Assembly: GCA_021737205.1 (NCBI GenBank)
Contig: JAIPEK010000129.1
Coordinates: forward strand, 1-6,576
Direction of reading: 5' to 3'
Length of the DNA: 6,576 nucleotides
Source: Desulfarculaceae bacterium
GTDB taxonomy: Bacteria > Desulfobacterota > Desulfobacteria > Desulfobacterales > Desulfobacteraceae
The notes below the pieces were generated by a model, which was not told the DNA's origin, did no database searches, and was given only the letters and a program-made list of their open reading frames with translations. Of the stretch, positions 1 through 5,585 are shown piece after piece. The position numbers were made by a program, and so were the translations under genes. Numbering within the stretch: the first letter of the stretch is position 1; every line of letters begins with the position of its first letter.

Positions 1-240
1 TTACAGTCAATTGAACCGACGGATACGGTGGATGCAAGGGGAAGTGCATGTCCCGGACCGCTTCTTGAAGCGAAAAAGGGCATCGCTAAAGTAAAGGTGG
101 GTGAAGTGCTCGAGATCCTGTCCAACGATTCCGGCACCCGCAGCGACGTTCCGGCCTGGGCCGGCAAGGTCGGTCACGAGTATCTCGGATTTCTCGAAGT
201 GGATGGATACGACAAACATTTCATCACCCGTAACAAATAG
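1..240 (+). CDS. tusA: TusA-family sulfur carrier protein, 5' partial
   Basis: The frame is open from base 1 to the TAG at 238-240 and gives 79 visible residues. It carries the TusA signature: a short beta strand (VDARG) running into the CPGP motif, whose single cysteine (codon 49-51) is the sulfur-accepting residue in this family. This is followed by a helix rich in Lys and the typical second half with DVPAWAGKVGHE and a final FITR strand. TusA proteins are about 70-80 residues and act in the cytoplasm, passing persulfide sulfur between sulfurtransferases and sulfur-metabolising enzymes. A GTG at 28 could start a 70-residue product, but it lies inside the first beta strand. Family members usually have several residues before it, and the frame stays open upstream, so I expect the true start before the window. 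The next gene begins 8 bases downstream, so it is probably the first visible gene of the Hdr operon. A selenium-related YedF role is a weaker alternative. Confidence 0.9.
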   Translation, partial: LQSIEPTDTVDARGSACPGPLLEAKKGIAKVKVGEVLEILSNDSGTRSDVPAWAGKVGHEYLGFLEVDGYDKHFITRNK

Positions 241-248
241 GCGGACCC

Positions 249-677
249 ATGACACCGACGGGAAACAGCGGCAATCAGGACAAGATCCTCATACTGGCAA
301 CGGAAACCTGCGCCTATCCGGGAGCGGATTCAACGGGCCAGGCACACTCGAGCTATCCGGCAAACACATACATACTTCGAGTGAGAGCCCCGGTCCTGTT
401 TCCCGAATCCTTTTATCTCGACTGTTTTCAAAAGGGAATCAGCGGGATCATCATCATGTCCTGCGGTGAGGAATGCCCGTATGAAGGGGCATACAAAGAC
501 CTGGCCAAGCGGGTGGACCGGGTGTATGCCGCAATGAAGGAGAAGGGGCTTGATATCAACCGCCTGCGGCTGACGGCCATCTGTACCGTATGCAACCGGG
601 CGTTCCTCAACGAGGTCAACCGGATGAACGACCTTGTACAGGAGCTGGGGCCGCCGCAGTTTGCAGCGACCGCTTAA
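249..677 (+). CDS. mvhD: MvhD-like (FlpD family) hydrogenase iron-sulfur subunit, divergent cysteine set
   Basis: This 142-residue soluble protein resembles the delta subunit of F420-non-reducing hydrogenase (MvhD/FlpD family), which binds an Fe-S cluster and passes electrons to HdrA. Matching landmarks are CAYPGADSTG (residues 21-30), YPANTYILRV (36-45), GISGIIIMSCGEECPYEGAY (63-82), a helix with KRVDRVYAAMKEKG, and a final LGP. The cysteine pattern is unusual. The usual CxxC just before the YxGAD motif is reduced to one Cys (TETC, C21), and the Cys that normally follows the RV strand is replaced (RVRAP). C72 and C76 remain, and an extra CxxC (C112, C115) sits where typical members have none, so the cluster is probably ligated differently or changed. 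It starts 8 bases after tusA and precedes two HdrA-like genes, where an MvhD partner is expected; no hydrogenase gene is visible. The Shine-Dalgarno (GGCGGA, from 240) is weak, which suggests coupling to tusA translation. Family assignment is fairly secure; cofactor type is inference. Confidence 0.8.
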   Translation: MTPTGNSGNQDKILILATETCAYPGADSTGQAHSSYPANTYILRVRAPVLFPESFYLDCFQKGISGIIIMSCGEECPYEGAYKDLAKRVDRVYAAMKEKGLDINRLRLTAICTVCNRAFLNEVNRMNDLVQELGPPQFAATA

Positions 678-687
678 ACCCGAAATG

Positions 688-725
688 CTTTTCGGCCCGG
701 CGGAATCGAATGCCGGACCGGAAAG
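688..725 (+). promoter_or_regulatory. Intergenic RNA hairpin between mvhD and first hdrA
   Basis: Bases 688-701 (CTTTTCGGCCCGGC) pair with 712-725 (GCCGGACCGGAAAG) across a 10-base loop. As RNA this is a 14-position stem with one G-U wobble and one C-A mismatch. It is followed by an A-rich tract, not a run of T, so it is not a standard intrinsic terminator on the + strand. It begins 11 bases after the mvhD stop. It could act as an RNA processing or stability element, or a partial attenuator, that sets the ratio of tusA-mvhD to the hdrA genes. The pairing is seen directly; the role is inferred. Confidence 0.45.
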
Positions 726-729
726 AAAA

Positions 730-747
730 AATCCTTTAAGGAGGATT
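730..747 (+). promoter_or_regulatory. Ribosome binding site of first hdrA, overlapped by a small hairpin
   Basis: A near-perfect Shine-Dalgarno AAGGAGG lies at 738-744, five bases before the ATG at 750, and fixes the hdrA start. AATCCT at 730-735 is exactly complementary to AGGATT at 742-747, leaving a 6-base loop, so half of the Shine-Dalgarno can be hidden in a 6-bp stem. The pairing is short and may be chance. If real, it would lower translation unless ribosomes or a factor open it. Confidence 0.5.
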
Positions 748-749
748 GC

Positions 750-2057
750 ATGGCTGAACCACAAGTCCAACATTTTGATACCATCGTCATCGGCGGCGGA
801 ATAGCGGGATTGCAGTCCGCCCTCGACCTTGCCGACCAGGGATACCGGGTGGCGGTCGTGGAAAAGGATGCATCCATCGGCGGAAAAATGATCCGGCTGT
901 CCAAGGTGTTTCCGACCCTGGACTGCGCCAGCTGCATCACCACCCCGAAGATGGCGTCGGCCGCCCACCACGAGAACATCACGCTGTTCACCTATTGCAA
1001 TGTGGACGGGATCGTGCGCATGGGAGAAGAGATCCACGCCCGGATCACGCAGAATCCCAGATACGTGGATCCGGACAAGTGCATCGGCTGCCGAAAATGC
1101 GAGTACGCCTGCCCGGTATATCTTCCGGATATGGAACAGGGCGGCTTTTCCGCGAAAAAAGCGATTTCCATCCCCTTTTCCAACGCCATTCCCCAGGTGG
1201 CGGTACTGGATGCGGAACACTGCATGCTCTGCGGGCAGTGCGAGACCGTCTGCCCCACGGATGCCGTCGACTATTTCATGGAACCGGAGACCTTTACCCT
1301 CACCGCCCGGACCGCTGTTCTGAGCACCGGGTTCGAGCTGAGCCCGGTGAAGGACAAAGCCCAGTACGGCAACGGCGAGATCCCCAACGTGATCGACTCT
1401 CTGCAGATGGAGCGGCTTCTGGCCCCCCACGGTCCCTACAACCGGGTGCTGCGTCCCTCGGACGGCATGGAGCCGGACTCCATCGCCTATGTCCAGTGTG
1501 CCGGCTCCAGGGACAAAAGCATGGGGGTTTCCTACTGTTCCAGGGTCTGCTGCATGTATGCAATCAAACAGGCCATGCTGCTGTCCGGCGCCCTGCCCCT
1601 TGCCGACATCACCATTTACTACATGGATATCCGGGCCTTTGGCAAAGGGTATGAACAGTTTTACCAGAACGCCAAGGCCATGGGAATCGAATTCGTCAAA
1701 GCCAAGGTGGCAAGGATCAATGAAGGAGACGGCGGCAGTGTCACCGTGCGGTATGAGAACCAGGACGGCGGCGGTATCCAAACGATGGACCACGACCTTG
1801 TGGTGCTGTCCATGGGGATCCTGCCCGGATGGCGGCCGGAACCGTACTGCCCGGTTTCAACGGATTCGGACCGGTTCATCACCTCCATAAAACCGAAAAT
1901 CTCTCCCGTACTCACCGATATGGAGGGCGTGTTTGCCGCAGGAGCCGCAGCCGGACCCAAGGATATCGTGGACACAATATCCGAATCCGGTTCTGCTGCC
2001 GTTGAAGCGGCCAAATATATGCAAGCCTCTGAACCAATTCTGGAGACACAGCCATGA
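750..2057 (+). CDS. hdrA: HdrA-like FAD/iron-sulfur protein (first copy, with inserted ferredoxin module)
   Basis: This 435-residue cytoplasmic flavoprotein belongs to the HdrA/QmoA group. In order it shows an FAD-binding GGGIAG motif (residues 15-20) with acidic E38 ending the second strand. Next come GGK (44-46) and the HdrA motif FPTLDCASCITTPKM (54-68). An inserted ferredoxin module has two full CxxCxxCxxxCP sites (C111, C114, C117, C121 and C158, C161, C164, C168). The HdrA cluster motif is C250, C263, C267, C268, followed by MYAIK. The closing flavin motif is GVFAAGAAAGPKDI from 393. The 13-4-1 spacing of that Cys set equals the one I recall for the unusual [4Fe-4S] site of methanogen HdrA. 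The protein lacks the N-terminal HdrA domain and the C-terminal ferredoxin domain, which is why it is shorter than the roughly 650-residue methanogen HdrA. It is longer than sHdrA of sulfur oxidisers (about 345). The start is set by AAGGAGG at 738-744; the stop overlaps the next start (ATGA). QmoA-like is the main alternative name. Confidence 0.9.
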   Translation: MAEPQVQHFDTIVIGGGIAGLQSALDLADQGYRVAVVEKDASIGGKMIRLSKVFPTLDCASCITTPKMASAAHHENITLFTYCNVDGIVRMGEEIHARITQNPRYVDPDKCIGCRKCEYACPVYLPDMEQGGFSAKKAISIPFSNAIPQVAVLDAEHCMLCGQCETVCPTDAVDYFMEPETFTLTARTAVLSTGFELSPVKDKAQYGNGEIPNVIDSLQMERLLAPHGPYNRVLRPSDGMEPDSIAYVQCAGSRDKSMGVSYCSRVCCMYAIKQAMLLSGALPLADITIYYMDIRAFGKGYEQFYQNAKAMGIEFVKAKVARINEGDGGSVTVRYENQDGGGIQTMDHDLVVLSMGILPGWRPEPYCPVSTDSDRFITSIKPKISPVLTDMEGVFAAGAAAGPKDIVDTISESGSAAVEAAKYMQASEPILETQP

Positions 2058-3868
2058 CGAACCCGAACGACAAAGAAAACAAAGACGATACACACAACGG
2101 CAAAGTGGGCGTCTACATCTGCCACTGCGGGGGAAATATCTCCGACCACGTGGATGTGGACAAAGTCAGAGACGCGGCAGAGGATCTCTCCTGCGTAAAG
2201 GTGGCCCGCACCAACATGTTCATGTGCTCCGACCCCGGCCAGAACATGATCATAGAGGATCTGGAGAACGGGGAGGTTGACCGGGTGGTGGTGGCTTCCT
2301 GCGCCCCGAGCCTGCACGAAACCACGTTCCGGTCCGCCGTTGAACGGGCCGGGGCCAATCCGTTCGTCTATGAACACGCCAATATCAGGGAACAGGTCAG
2401 CTGGGTTCACCACGGCGATCCTGCCACGGACAAGGCATCCACCCTTGTCGCGGCTGCCGCGGCTAAAGCGGAAAACCTCGAGCCCCTGCATCCGGTCCGG
2501 GTGGACGCCTTCCGGCACGCCACAGTGATCGGTGCCGGCATCGCAGGCATGAAAACCGCCGTGGACATTGCACGGCAGGGGATCGATGTGGCGCTGGTCG
2601 AAAAAACGACACAACCCGGCGGAAGGCTCAACACCCTTCATACCCTTGCGCCGGATGGGGAAAAAGCCGGGGACGTGGTGGATGCGTTTTATGAAGAAAT
2701 CCAAAACAGCGAACGGATCACGGTGTACCCGAATACACAAGTCAATGATGTCAAAGGGTATGTGGGCAACTTCACCCTGACGCTCGCCACGGACGGAGAA
2801 AACGGACGTGCGGACACCACGGTCGATACCGGCGCCATTGTCATGGCCACCGGCAGCCAATCTTATACACCTTTTAACGGGGAATATGCTTACGGAGAAC
2901 ACCCGCAGGTAATTACGCTTCCCGAACTGATCCAAACCCTTGCCGAAAACAGCGGTGACGAAAACACCCTGACAGTCAACGGAAAAAAAATCCGGAATAT
3001 GGTGATGATCCACTGCGTGGGAAGCCGCCGGATTCCCGGAATCCACGAGACAAAGGAGGACGCGAACCTCAATGAATACTGTTCCAGGACCTGCTGCAGT
3101 GCCGTTCTCCACGCAGGCAATTTTATCCGCGAGACGTTCCCGGGCACAAGCATCTTTGACATGTACCGGGACATCCGCACCTACGGACGAGGCCAGGAGG
3201 AGCTGTACAACCGGGCCGCGGAAAACCGGGTGGTGTTTATGAGATTTGAGGCGGATGCGCCGCCCCGGGTCGAATCCTCAGATACCGGAAACTTTCCCCT
3301 GTCCGTTACAGTCTCGGACGGACTGACATTCAACGAAGAGATGACAGTGCCTGCCGATCTGGTGGTACTGGCCACGGGAGTGGAACCGACGGACATATCC
3401 GGTATTGCCGGCATGCTCAAGCTGCCGAGAGGCAATGACGGTTTTCTCAACGAGGTTCATCCCAAACTGAGGCCGGTGGAACTACCGGTGACCGGCGTAT
3501 TCCTGGCCGGAACCTGCCAGGCGCCCATGGACTCCTCGGAAGCCTGCAATACGGCAGGAGCGGCGGCAGCCAAGGTATCCGCTCTCCTGGGCAAGGGATA
3601 TATCGAGCTTGACCCGTTCGTGGCCCACGTGGATGAAGAAAAATGTACCGGCACCGGGGCGTGTGTGGATGCATGCCTGGTGGACGATGCGCTGGAACTT
3701 GTGGAAACCGAGGTGGCCGGACAAACGGTGAAAAAAGCCCGGGTCACGGCCGCCCTTTGCCAGGGCTGCGGCGCGTGCGTGGCGGTTTGCCCGGAAAACG
3801 CCATCGAGGTCAATGGATGGACGCTCAAACAGTATGAAGCCATGGTGGACGCCATTGCAGCGGCGTGA
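2054..3868 (+). CDS. hdrA: HdrA-like FAD/iron-sulfur protein (second copy, with N-terminal domain and C-terminal ferredoxin domain)
   Basis: This 604-residue flavoprotein begins with the canonical HdrA N-terminal domain: VGVYICHCGGNIS (18-30, C23 and C25), C58 before SDPGQ, VVASCAPSLHE (C83), and the NIREQVSWVH stretch. The FAD motif GAGIAG is at 160-165. The HdrA cluster motif is C321, C343, C347, C348, but with 22 residues between the first two Cys (13 in the first copy) and no following Lys. The closing flavin motif GVFLAG starts at 481. The C-terminal ferredoxin domain has one altered site (C531, T534, C537, C541; normally four Cys, and Leu instead of Pro after the last) and one intact site (C569, C572, C575, C579, then P). 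The DCxxC segment and the inserted ferredoxin module of typical HdrA are missing; they are present in the first copy. The ATGA overlap with the upstream gene implies coupled translation and probably a heteromeric HdrA pair. Its role is likely electron distribution in an Hdr-like sulfur complex; flavin-based bifurcation is possible but unproven. Confidence 0.9.
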   Translation: MTNPNDKENKDDTHNGKVGVYICHCGGNISDHVDVDKVRDAAEDLSCVKVARTNMFMCSDPGQNMIIEDLENGEVDRVVVASCAPSLHETTFRSAVERAGANPFVYEHANIREQVSWVHHGDPATDKASTLVAAAAAKAENLEPLHPVRVDAFRHATVIGAGIAGMKTAVDIARQGIDVALVEKTTQPGGRLNTLHTLAPDGEKAGDVVDAFYEEIQNSERITVYPNTQVNDVKGYVGNFTLTLATDGENGRADTTVDTGAIVMATGSQSYTPFNGEYAYGEHPQVITLPELIQTLAENSGDENTLTVNGKKIRNMVMIHCVGSRRIPGIHETKEDANLNEYCSRTCCSAVLHAGNFIRETFPGTSIFDMYRDIRTYGRGQEELYNRAAENRVVFMRFEADAPPRVESSDTGNFPLSVTVSDGLTFNEEMTVPADLVVLATGVEPTDISGIAGMLKLPRGNDGFLNEVHPKLRPVELPVTGVFLAGTCQAPMDSSEACNTAGAAAAKVSALLGKGYIELDPFVAHVDEEKCTGTGACVDACLVDDALELVETEVAGQTVKKARVTAALCQGCGACVAVCPENAIEVNGWTLKQYEAMVDAIAAA

Positions 3869-3894
3869 CCGGAACCGGTTAAGGAGACGGAACA

Positions 3895-4221
3895 ATGAGT
3901 GATACCGAACACAAAACAGACGGCGACAAAAAGCAGATGCTCAAACAGCTGCGCAAACAGAGAAAGGAAAGCGTGGCAAGGGCCACGGCGATCATGAAAA
4001 AGAGCAAAAAAGAAATGAAGATGGTGCGAGGCGCACTTTCAGACGGACCTGCCACTGTTCCCCAAATCGCCGAGGCAACCGGGCTTTTCAGTGACCAGGT
4101 CCTCTGGTATGTCGCAGCCATGAAAAAATACGGGGAAATCCAAGAGGCGGAAAAAGACGGGGCCTATTTTCAGTACGCCCTGGTCGGCGCCCGGGAAACC
4201 ACGGAACCGCAAGAGGGATAA
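3895..4221 (+). CDS. Small basic protein with winged-helix domain, function unknown
   Basis: This 108-residue protein has no cysteine. Residues 11-43 form a very basic, Lys/Arg-rich, probably helical segment. Residues 41-97 read as a winged helix-turn-helix: helix with TVPQIAEATG, recognition-type helix FSDQVLWYVAAMKKYG, then a wing EIQEAEKDGAYFQYALV. A good Shine-Dalgarno AAGGAG (3881-3886) lies 8 bases before the ATG. It sits between the hdrA pair and hdrC-hdrB with short spacers (26 and 4 bases), so it is co-transcribed. As I recall, sHdr clusters of sulfur oxidisers also carry a small hypothetical gene between hdrA and the second hdrC-hdrB pair, which makes a structural or assembly role as likely as a DNA-binding one. 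It could instead autoregulate the operon. I do not recognise a named family. Confidence 0.8.
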   Translation: MSDTEHKTDGDKKQMLKQLRKQRKESVARATAIMKKSKKEMKMVRGALSDGPATVPQIAEATGLFSDQVLWYVAAMKKYGEIQEAEKDGAYFQYALVGARETTEPQEG

Positions 4222-4225
4222 GCCA

Positions 4226-4525
4226 ATGATACTGGATACCGATTTTGCAGACGAAATGAAACAATACAGCGGGGACACCGCTCTTGAATGTTTCAACTGC
4301 GGCACTTGCGCCGCGCTCTGCCCGCTTTTTCATGACAATTTTCCCAGAAGGATGATCCGGTATGTCCAGGTGGGGGCAAAGGAGCGCATCCTTGAAAATG
4401 CAAACGAGCTGTGGCGGTGTCTCCACTGCGGCCTGTGCACCCATACCTGCCCGAGAGAGGCCGATCCCGGGGAAATCATCCTCGGTCTCAAGCAAATGGT
4501 CGTCGAAACCCGCAGGAGGTCCTGA
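4226..4525 (+). CDS. hdrC: HdrC-like iron-sulfur subunit
   Basis: This 99-residue soluble protein has two complete [4Fe-4S] sites in the HdrC arrangement: C22, C25, C28, C32 (CFNCGTCAALCP) and C65, C68, C71, C75 (CLHCGLCTHTCP), joined by a helix with RRMIRYVQVGAKERIL and ending with DPGEIILGLKQ. HdrC passes electrons from HdrA to the catalytic CCG subunit HdrB. It lies 4 bases after the winged-helix gene. Its own Shine-Dalgarno is modest (AGAGGG, 4212-4217), so translation is probably coupled. The length is short compared with methanogen HdrC (about 180) but usual for minimal bacterial forms. All eight ligands are present, unlike in the neighbouring HdrB and second HdrA. Confidence 0.92.
   Translation: MILDTDFADEMKQYSGDTALECFNCGTCAALCPLFHDNFPRRMIRYVQVGAKERILENANELWRCLHCGLCTHTCPREADPGEIILGLKQMVVETRRRS
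4514..4519 (+). promoter_or_regulatory. Ribosome binding site of hdrB, inside the end of hdrC
   Basis: AGGAGG lies 7 bases before the ATG at 4527 and within the last codons of hdrC. It decides the hdrB start: the same frame is open from an ATG at 4362, but that would add 55 residues of low-complexity, out-of-frame hdrC sequence. Confidence 0.85.
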
Positions 4526-4526
4526 C

Positions 4527-5453
4527 ATGTTCAATCCAACCGATATCATCGACATTCTGGCAAACAACGTCAAAAAGACAAGGGGCCCGTTCGGTATTCC
4601 CAAGTTCATCACCAACCGGTGGTGGAAAACCGAAGAAATACCGGAAAAAGGGGAATATCTGCTGTTTACCGGCCTGATGTACCAGCTGGCCCCTTTTATC
4701 GAGACCTCCACCCGGCATCTGGAAAGATTCGAGGATACCAGATGGGCGGACGAAATCCGGTTTGCCCGGTTCGTGCCGCCCCGGCTTTCCGGCACCGGAC
4801 TTGCCGCCATGACACCGATCTTCAAACAGAAACAGGCCCAAAAGGCGCTCAAAGATATCACCCGGCTTTTGAAAACCTCAGGAACCGACTTTTTTTACCG
4901 GCCTCAACTGGATGAGTACTCCGGCATCCTTCTGTATGACATGGGAGACCGGCAGGGATTTGCCGACCATGCCCGGTATGTGGCGGAAAACCTCACAAAA
5001 GCAGGGGTGAAAAAAATCATCACCGTGGATCCGCACACCACTTACGCGCTCAAGGTGCTGTACCCGGAATACACCGGGGAGACGTTCGAGGTGATCCCGT
5101 ATTTTGAACTGCTCGCTCTTGAAAGCAAAACAGCCGACCTGGAGGTAACCCTTCACGACCCGTGCTTTTTCGGTCGGTATCTCGAGGTATCGGATGTCCC
5201 GCGCGCCGTGCTTTCCAACCTGGGAATCCGGACCTCCAATCTGAGAAACGATCAGGTGTTTACCTCCTGCTGCGGGGGACCTGCTGAATCAGTTTCCCCG
5301 GCCCTTTCCAGATCGATCATGGAAGAGAGAAAAAAGGAGCTCGAAACCCCGGGCCACCCGATCGTGGCCATGTGCCCCGTCTGCGCGGGCAATCTCAAAC
5401 GCTCCGGAGCCCAAGTGGAGGATCTGTCCGCCGTTCTGGCCCGGCATGTATGA
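4527..5453 (+). CDS. hdrB: HdrB-like CCG-domain protein with only the second CCG domain intact
   Basis: This 308-residue protein belongs to the CCG-domain (HdrB/HdrD/GlcF-type) iron-sulfur group, whose members form the catalytic site for disulfide or persulfide chemistry. The C-terminal CCG domain is complete: C213 in HDPCFFGRY, C248-C249-G-G-P, and C283-x2-C286 in MCPVCAGN. The first domain keeps the family fold signature (GVKKIITVDPHTTYALKVLYP followed by FEVIPYFELL) but has lost every ligand. TG (48-49) stands at the expected leading Cys, YRP (124-126) replaces CCG, and D168 with T171 replace the last CxxC. It therefore probably binds one cluster rather than two, which may remove the paired-cluster site used to split heterodisulfides. 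The start at 4527 is chosen from AGGAGG at 4514-4519 and because hdrC ends at 4525. It closes the compact hdr block; no terminator follows, only heptamer repeats. Two in-frame TGA codons end it (5451 and 5457). Confidence 0.88.
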   Translation: MFNPTDIIDILANNVKKTRGPFGIPKFITNRWWKTEEIPEKGEYLLFTGLMYQLAPFIETSTRHLERFEDTRWADEIRFARFVPPRLSGTGLAAMTPIFKQKQAQKALKDITRLLKTSGTDFFYRPQLDEYSGILLYDMGDRQGFADHARYVAENLTKAGVKKIITVDPHTTYALKVLYPEYTGETFEVIPYFELLALESKTADLEVTLHDPCFFGRYLEVSDVPRAVLSNLGIRTSNLRNDQVFTSCCGGPAESVSPALSRSIMEERKKELETPGHPIVAMCPVCAGNLKRSGAQVEDLSAVLARHV

Positions 5454-5460
5454 TGGTGAA

Positions 5461-5523
5461 AAGTGTTAAGTGTTAAGTGTTAAGTGGTAAGTGTTAAGTG
5501 GTAAGTGGTAAGTGGTAAGTGGT
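5461..5523. repeat. Heptanucleotide tandem array, 9 units of AAGTGKT
   Basis: Nine uninterrupted 7-base units occur in the order AAGTGTT x3, AAGTGGT, AAGTGTT, AAGTGGT x4. Only base 6 of the unit varies (T or G). The array starts 7 bases after the hdrB stop, in an AT-rich spacer unlike the surrounding coding DNA. It resembles the short tandem heptamers (STRR-type) scattered in some bacterial genomes and could change copy number by slippage. Confidence 0.95.
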
Positions 5524-5527
5524 AGCT

Positions 5528-5555
5528 AAAACTTAAAACTTAAAACTTAAAACTT
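5528..5555. repeat. Heptanucleotide tandem array, 4 units of AAAACTT
   Basis: Four perfect copies of AAAACTT lie 4 bases after the first array. The reverse complement, AAGTTTT, matches the AAGTGTT unit of the first array at 6 of 7 bases and AAGTGGT at 5 of 7. The two arrays can therefore fold back on each other into a long, regularly mismatched hairpin. It ends 30 bases before the dsrE start. Confidence 0.95.
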
Positions 5556-5585
5556 TTCTACTAAGAACCATAAAGGAGAACGCAA

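Larger units (their letters stand above)
1..5453 (+). other. Predicted single transcription unit tusA-mvhD-hdrA-hdrA-wHTH-hdrC-hdrB
   Basis: Seven genes run in one direction with spacers of 8, 72, -4, 26, 4 and 1 bases and no terminator between them. One start overlaps the preceding stop (ATGA at 2054-2057) and one Shine-Dalgarno lies inside the preceding gene (hdrB). The 72-base gap after mvhD holds the only candidate control structures. The upstream end is outside the window, so the promoter is not visible. dsrE and the transporter gene are probably part of the same functional set but are separated by repeat-bearing spacers. Confidence 0.65.

Noticed and set aside
688..725. Intrinsic terminator after mvhD
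   Set aside because: The stem is strong, but A-rich sequence follows instead of T-rich sequence on the + strand, and the operon clearly continues.
995..1654. Second-frame + strand open frame (219 codons) inside the first hdrA
   Set aside because: It overlaps the real gene entirely and its Arg/Gly/Pro/His-rich composition is typical of a shifted frame.
330..1793. Long minus-strand open frame (487 codons) opposite mvhD and the first hdrA
   Set aside because: It is the antisense shadow of two well-supported genes in GC-rich DNA. Its translation is rich in His, Arg and Gly without domain motifs.
1661..3112. Minus-strand open frame (483 codons) opposite the two hdrA genes
   Set aside because: It spans the junction of two clear HdrA genes on the other strand and has no recognisable motif. 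The + strand frames carry all conserved FAD and Fe-S motifs.
4362..4526. Upstream extension of the hdrB frame to an ATG at 4362
   Set aside because: The 55 extra residues are out-of-frame hdrC sequence. AGGAGG at 4514-4519 and the HdrB family N-terminus support 4527.
5451..5459. Possible TGA-encoded selenocysteine at the end of hdrB
   Set aside because: The TGA follows the natural end of the CCG protein and a second TGA comes two codons later. The next sequence is tandem repeat, and I see no selenocysteine-type context.
5454..5585. CRISPR array in the repeat region after hdrB
   Set aside because: Units are 7 bases and directly adjacent with no spacers, so this is a simple tandem repeat.
5525..5585. 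Sigma-70 promoter before dsrE
   Set aside because: AT-rich hexamer-like strings occur in and after the AAAACTT repeats, but no pair with good -35/-10 spacing stands out from the repeat background.
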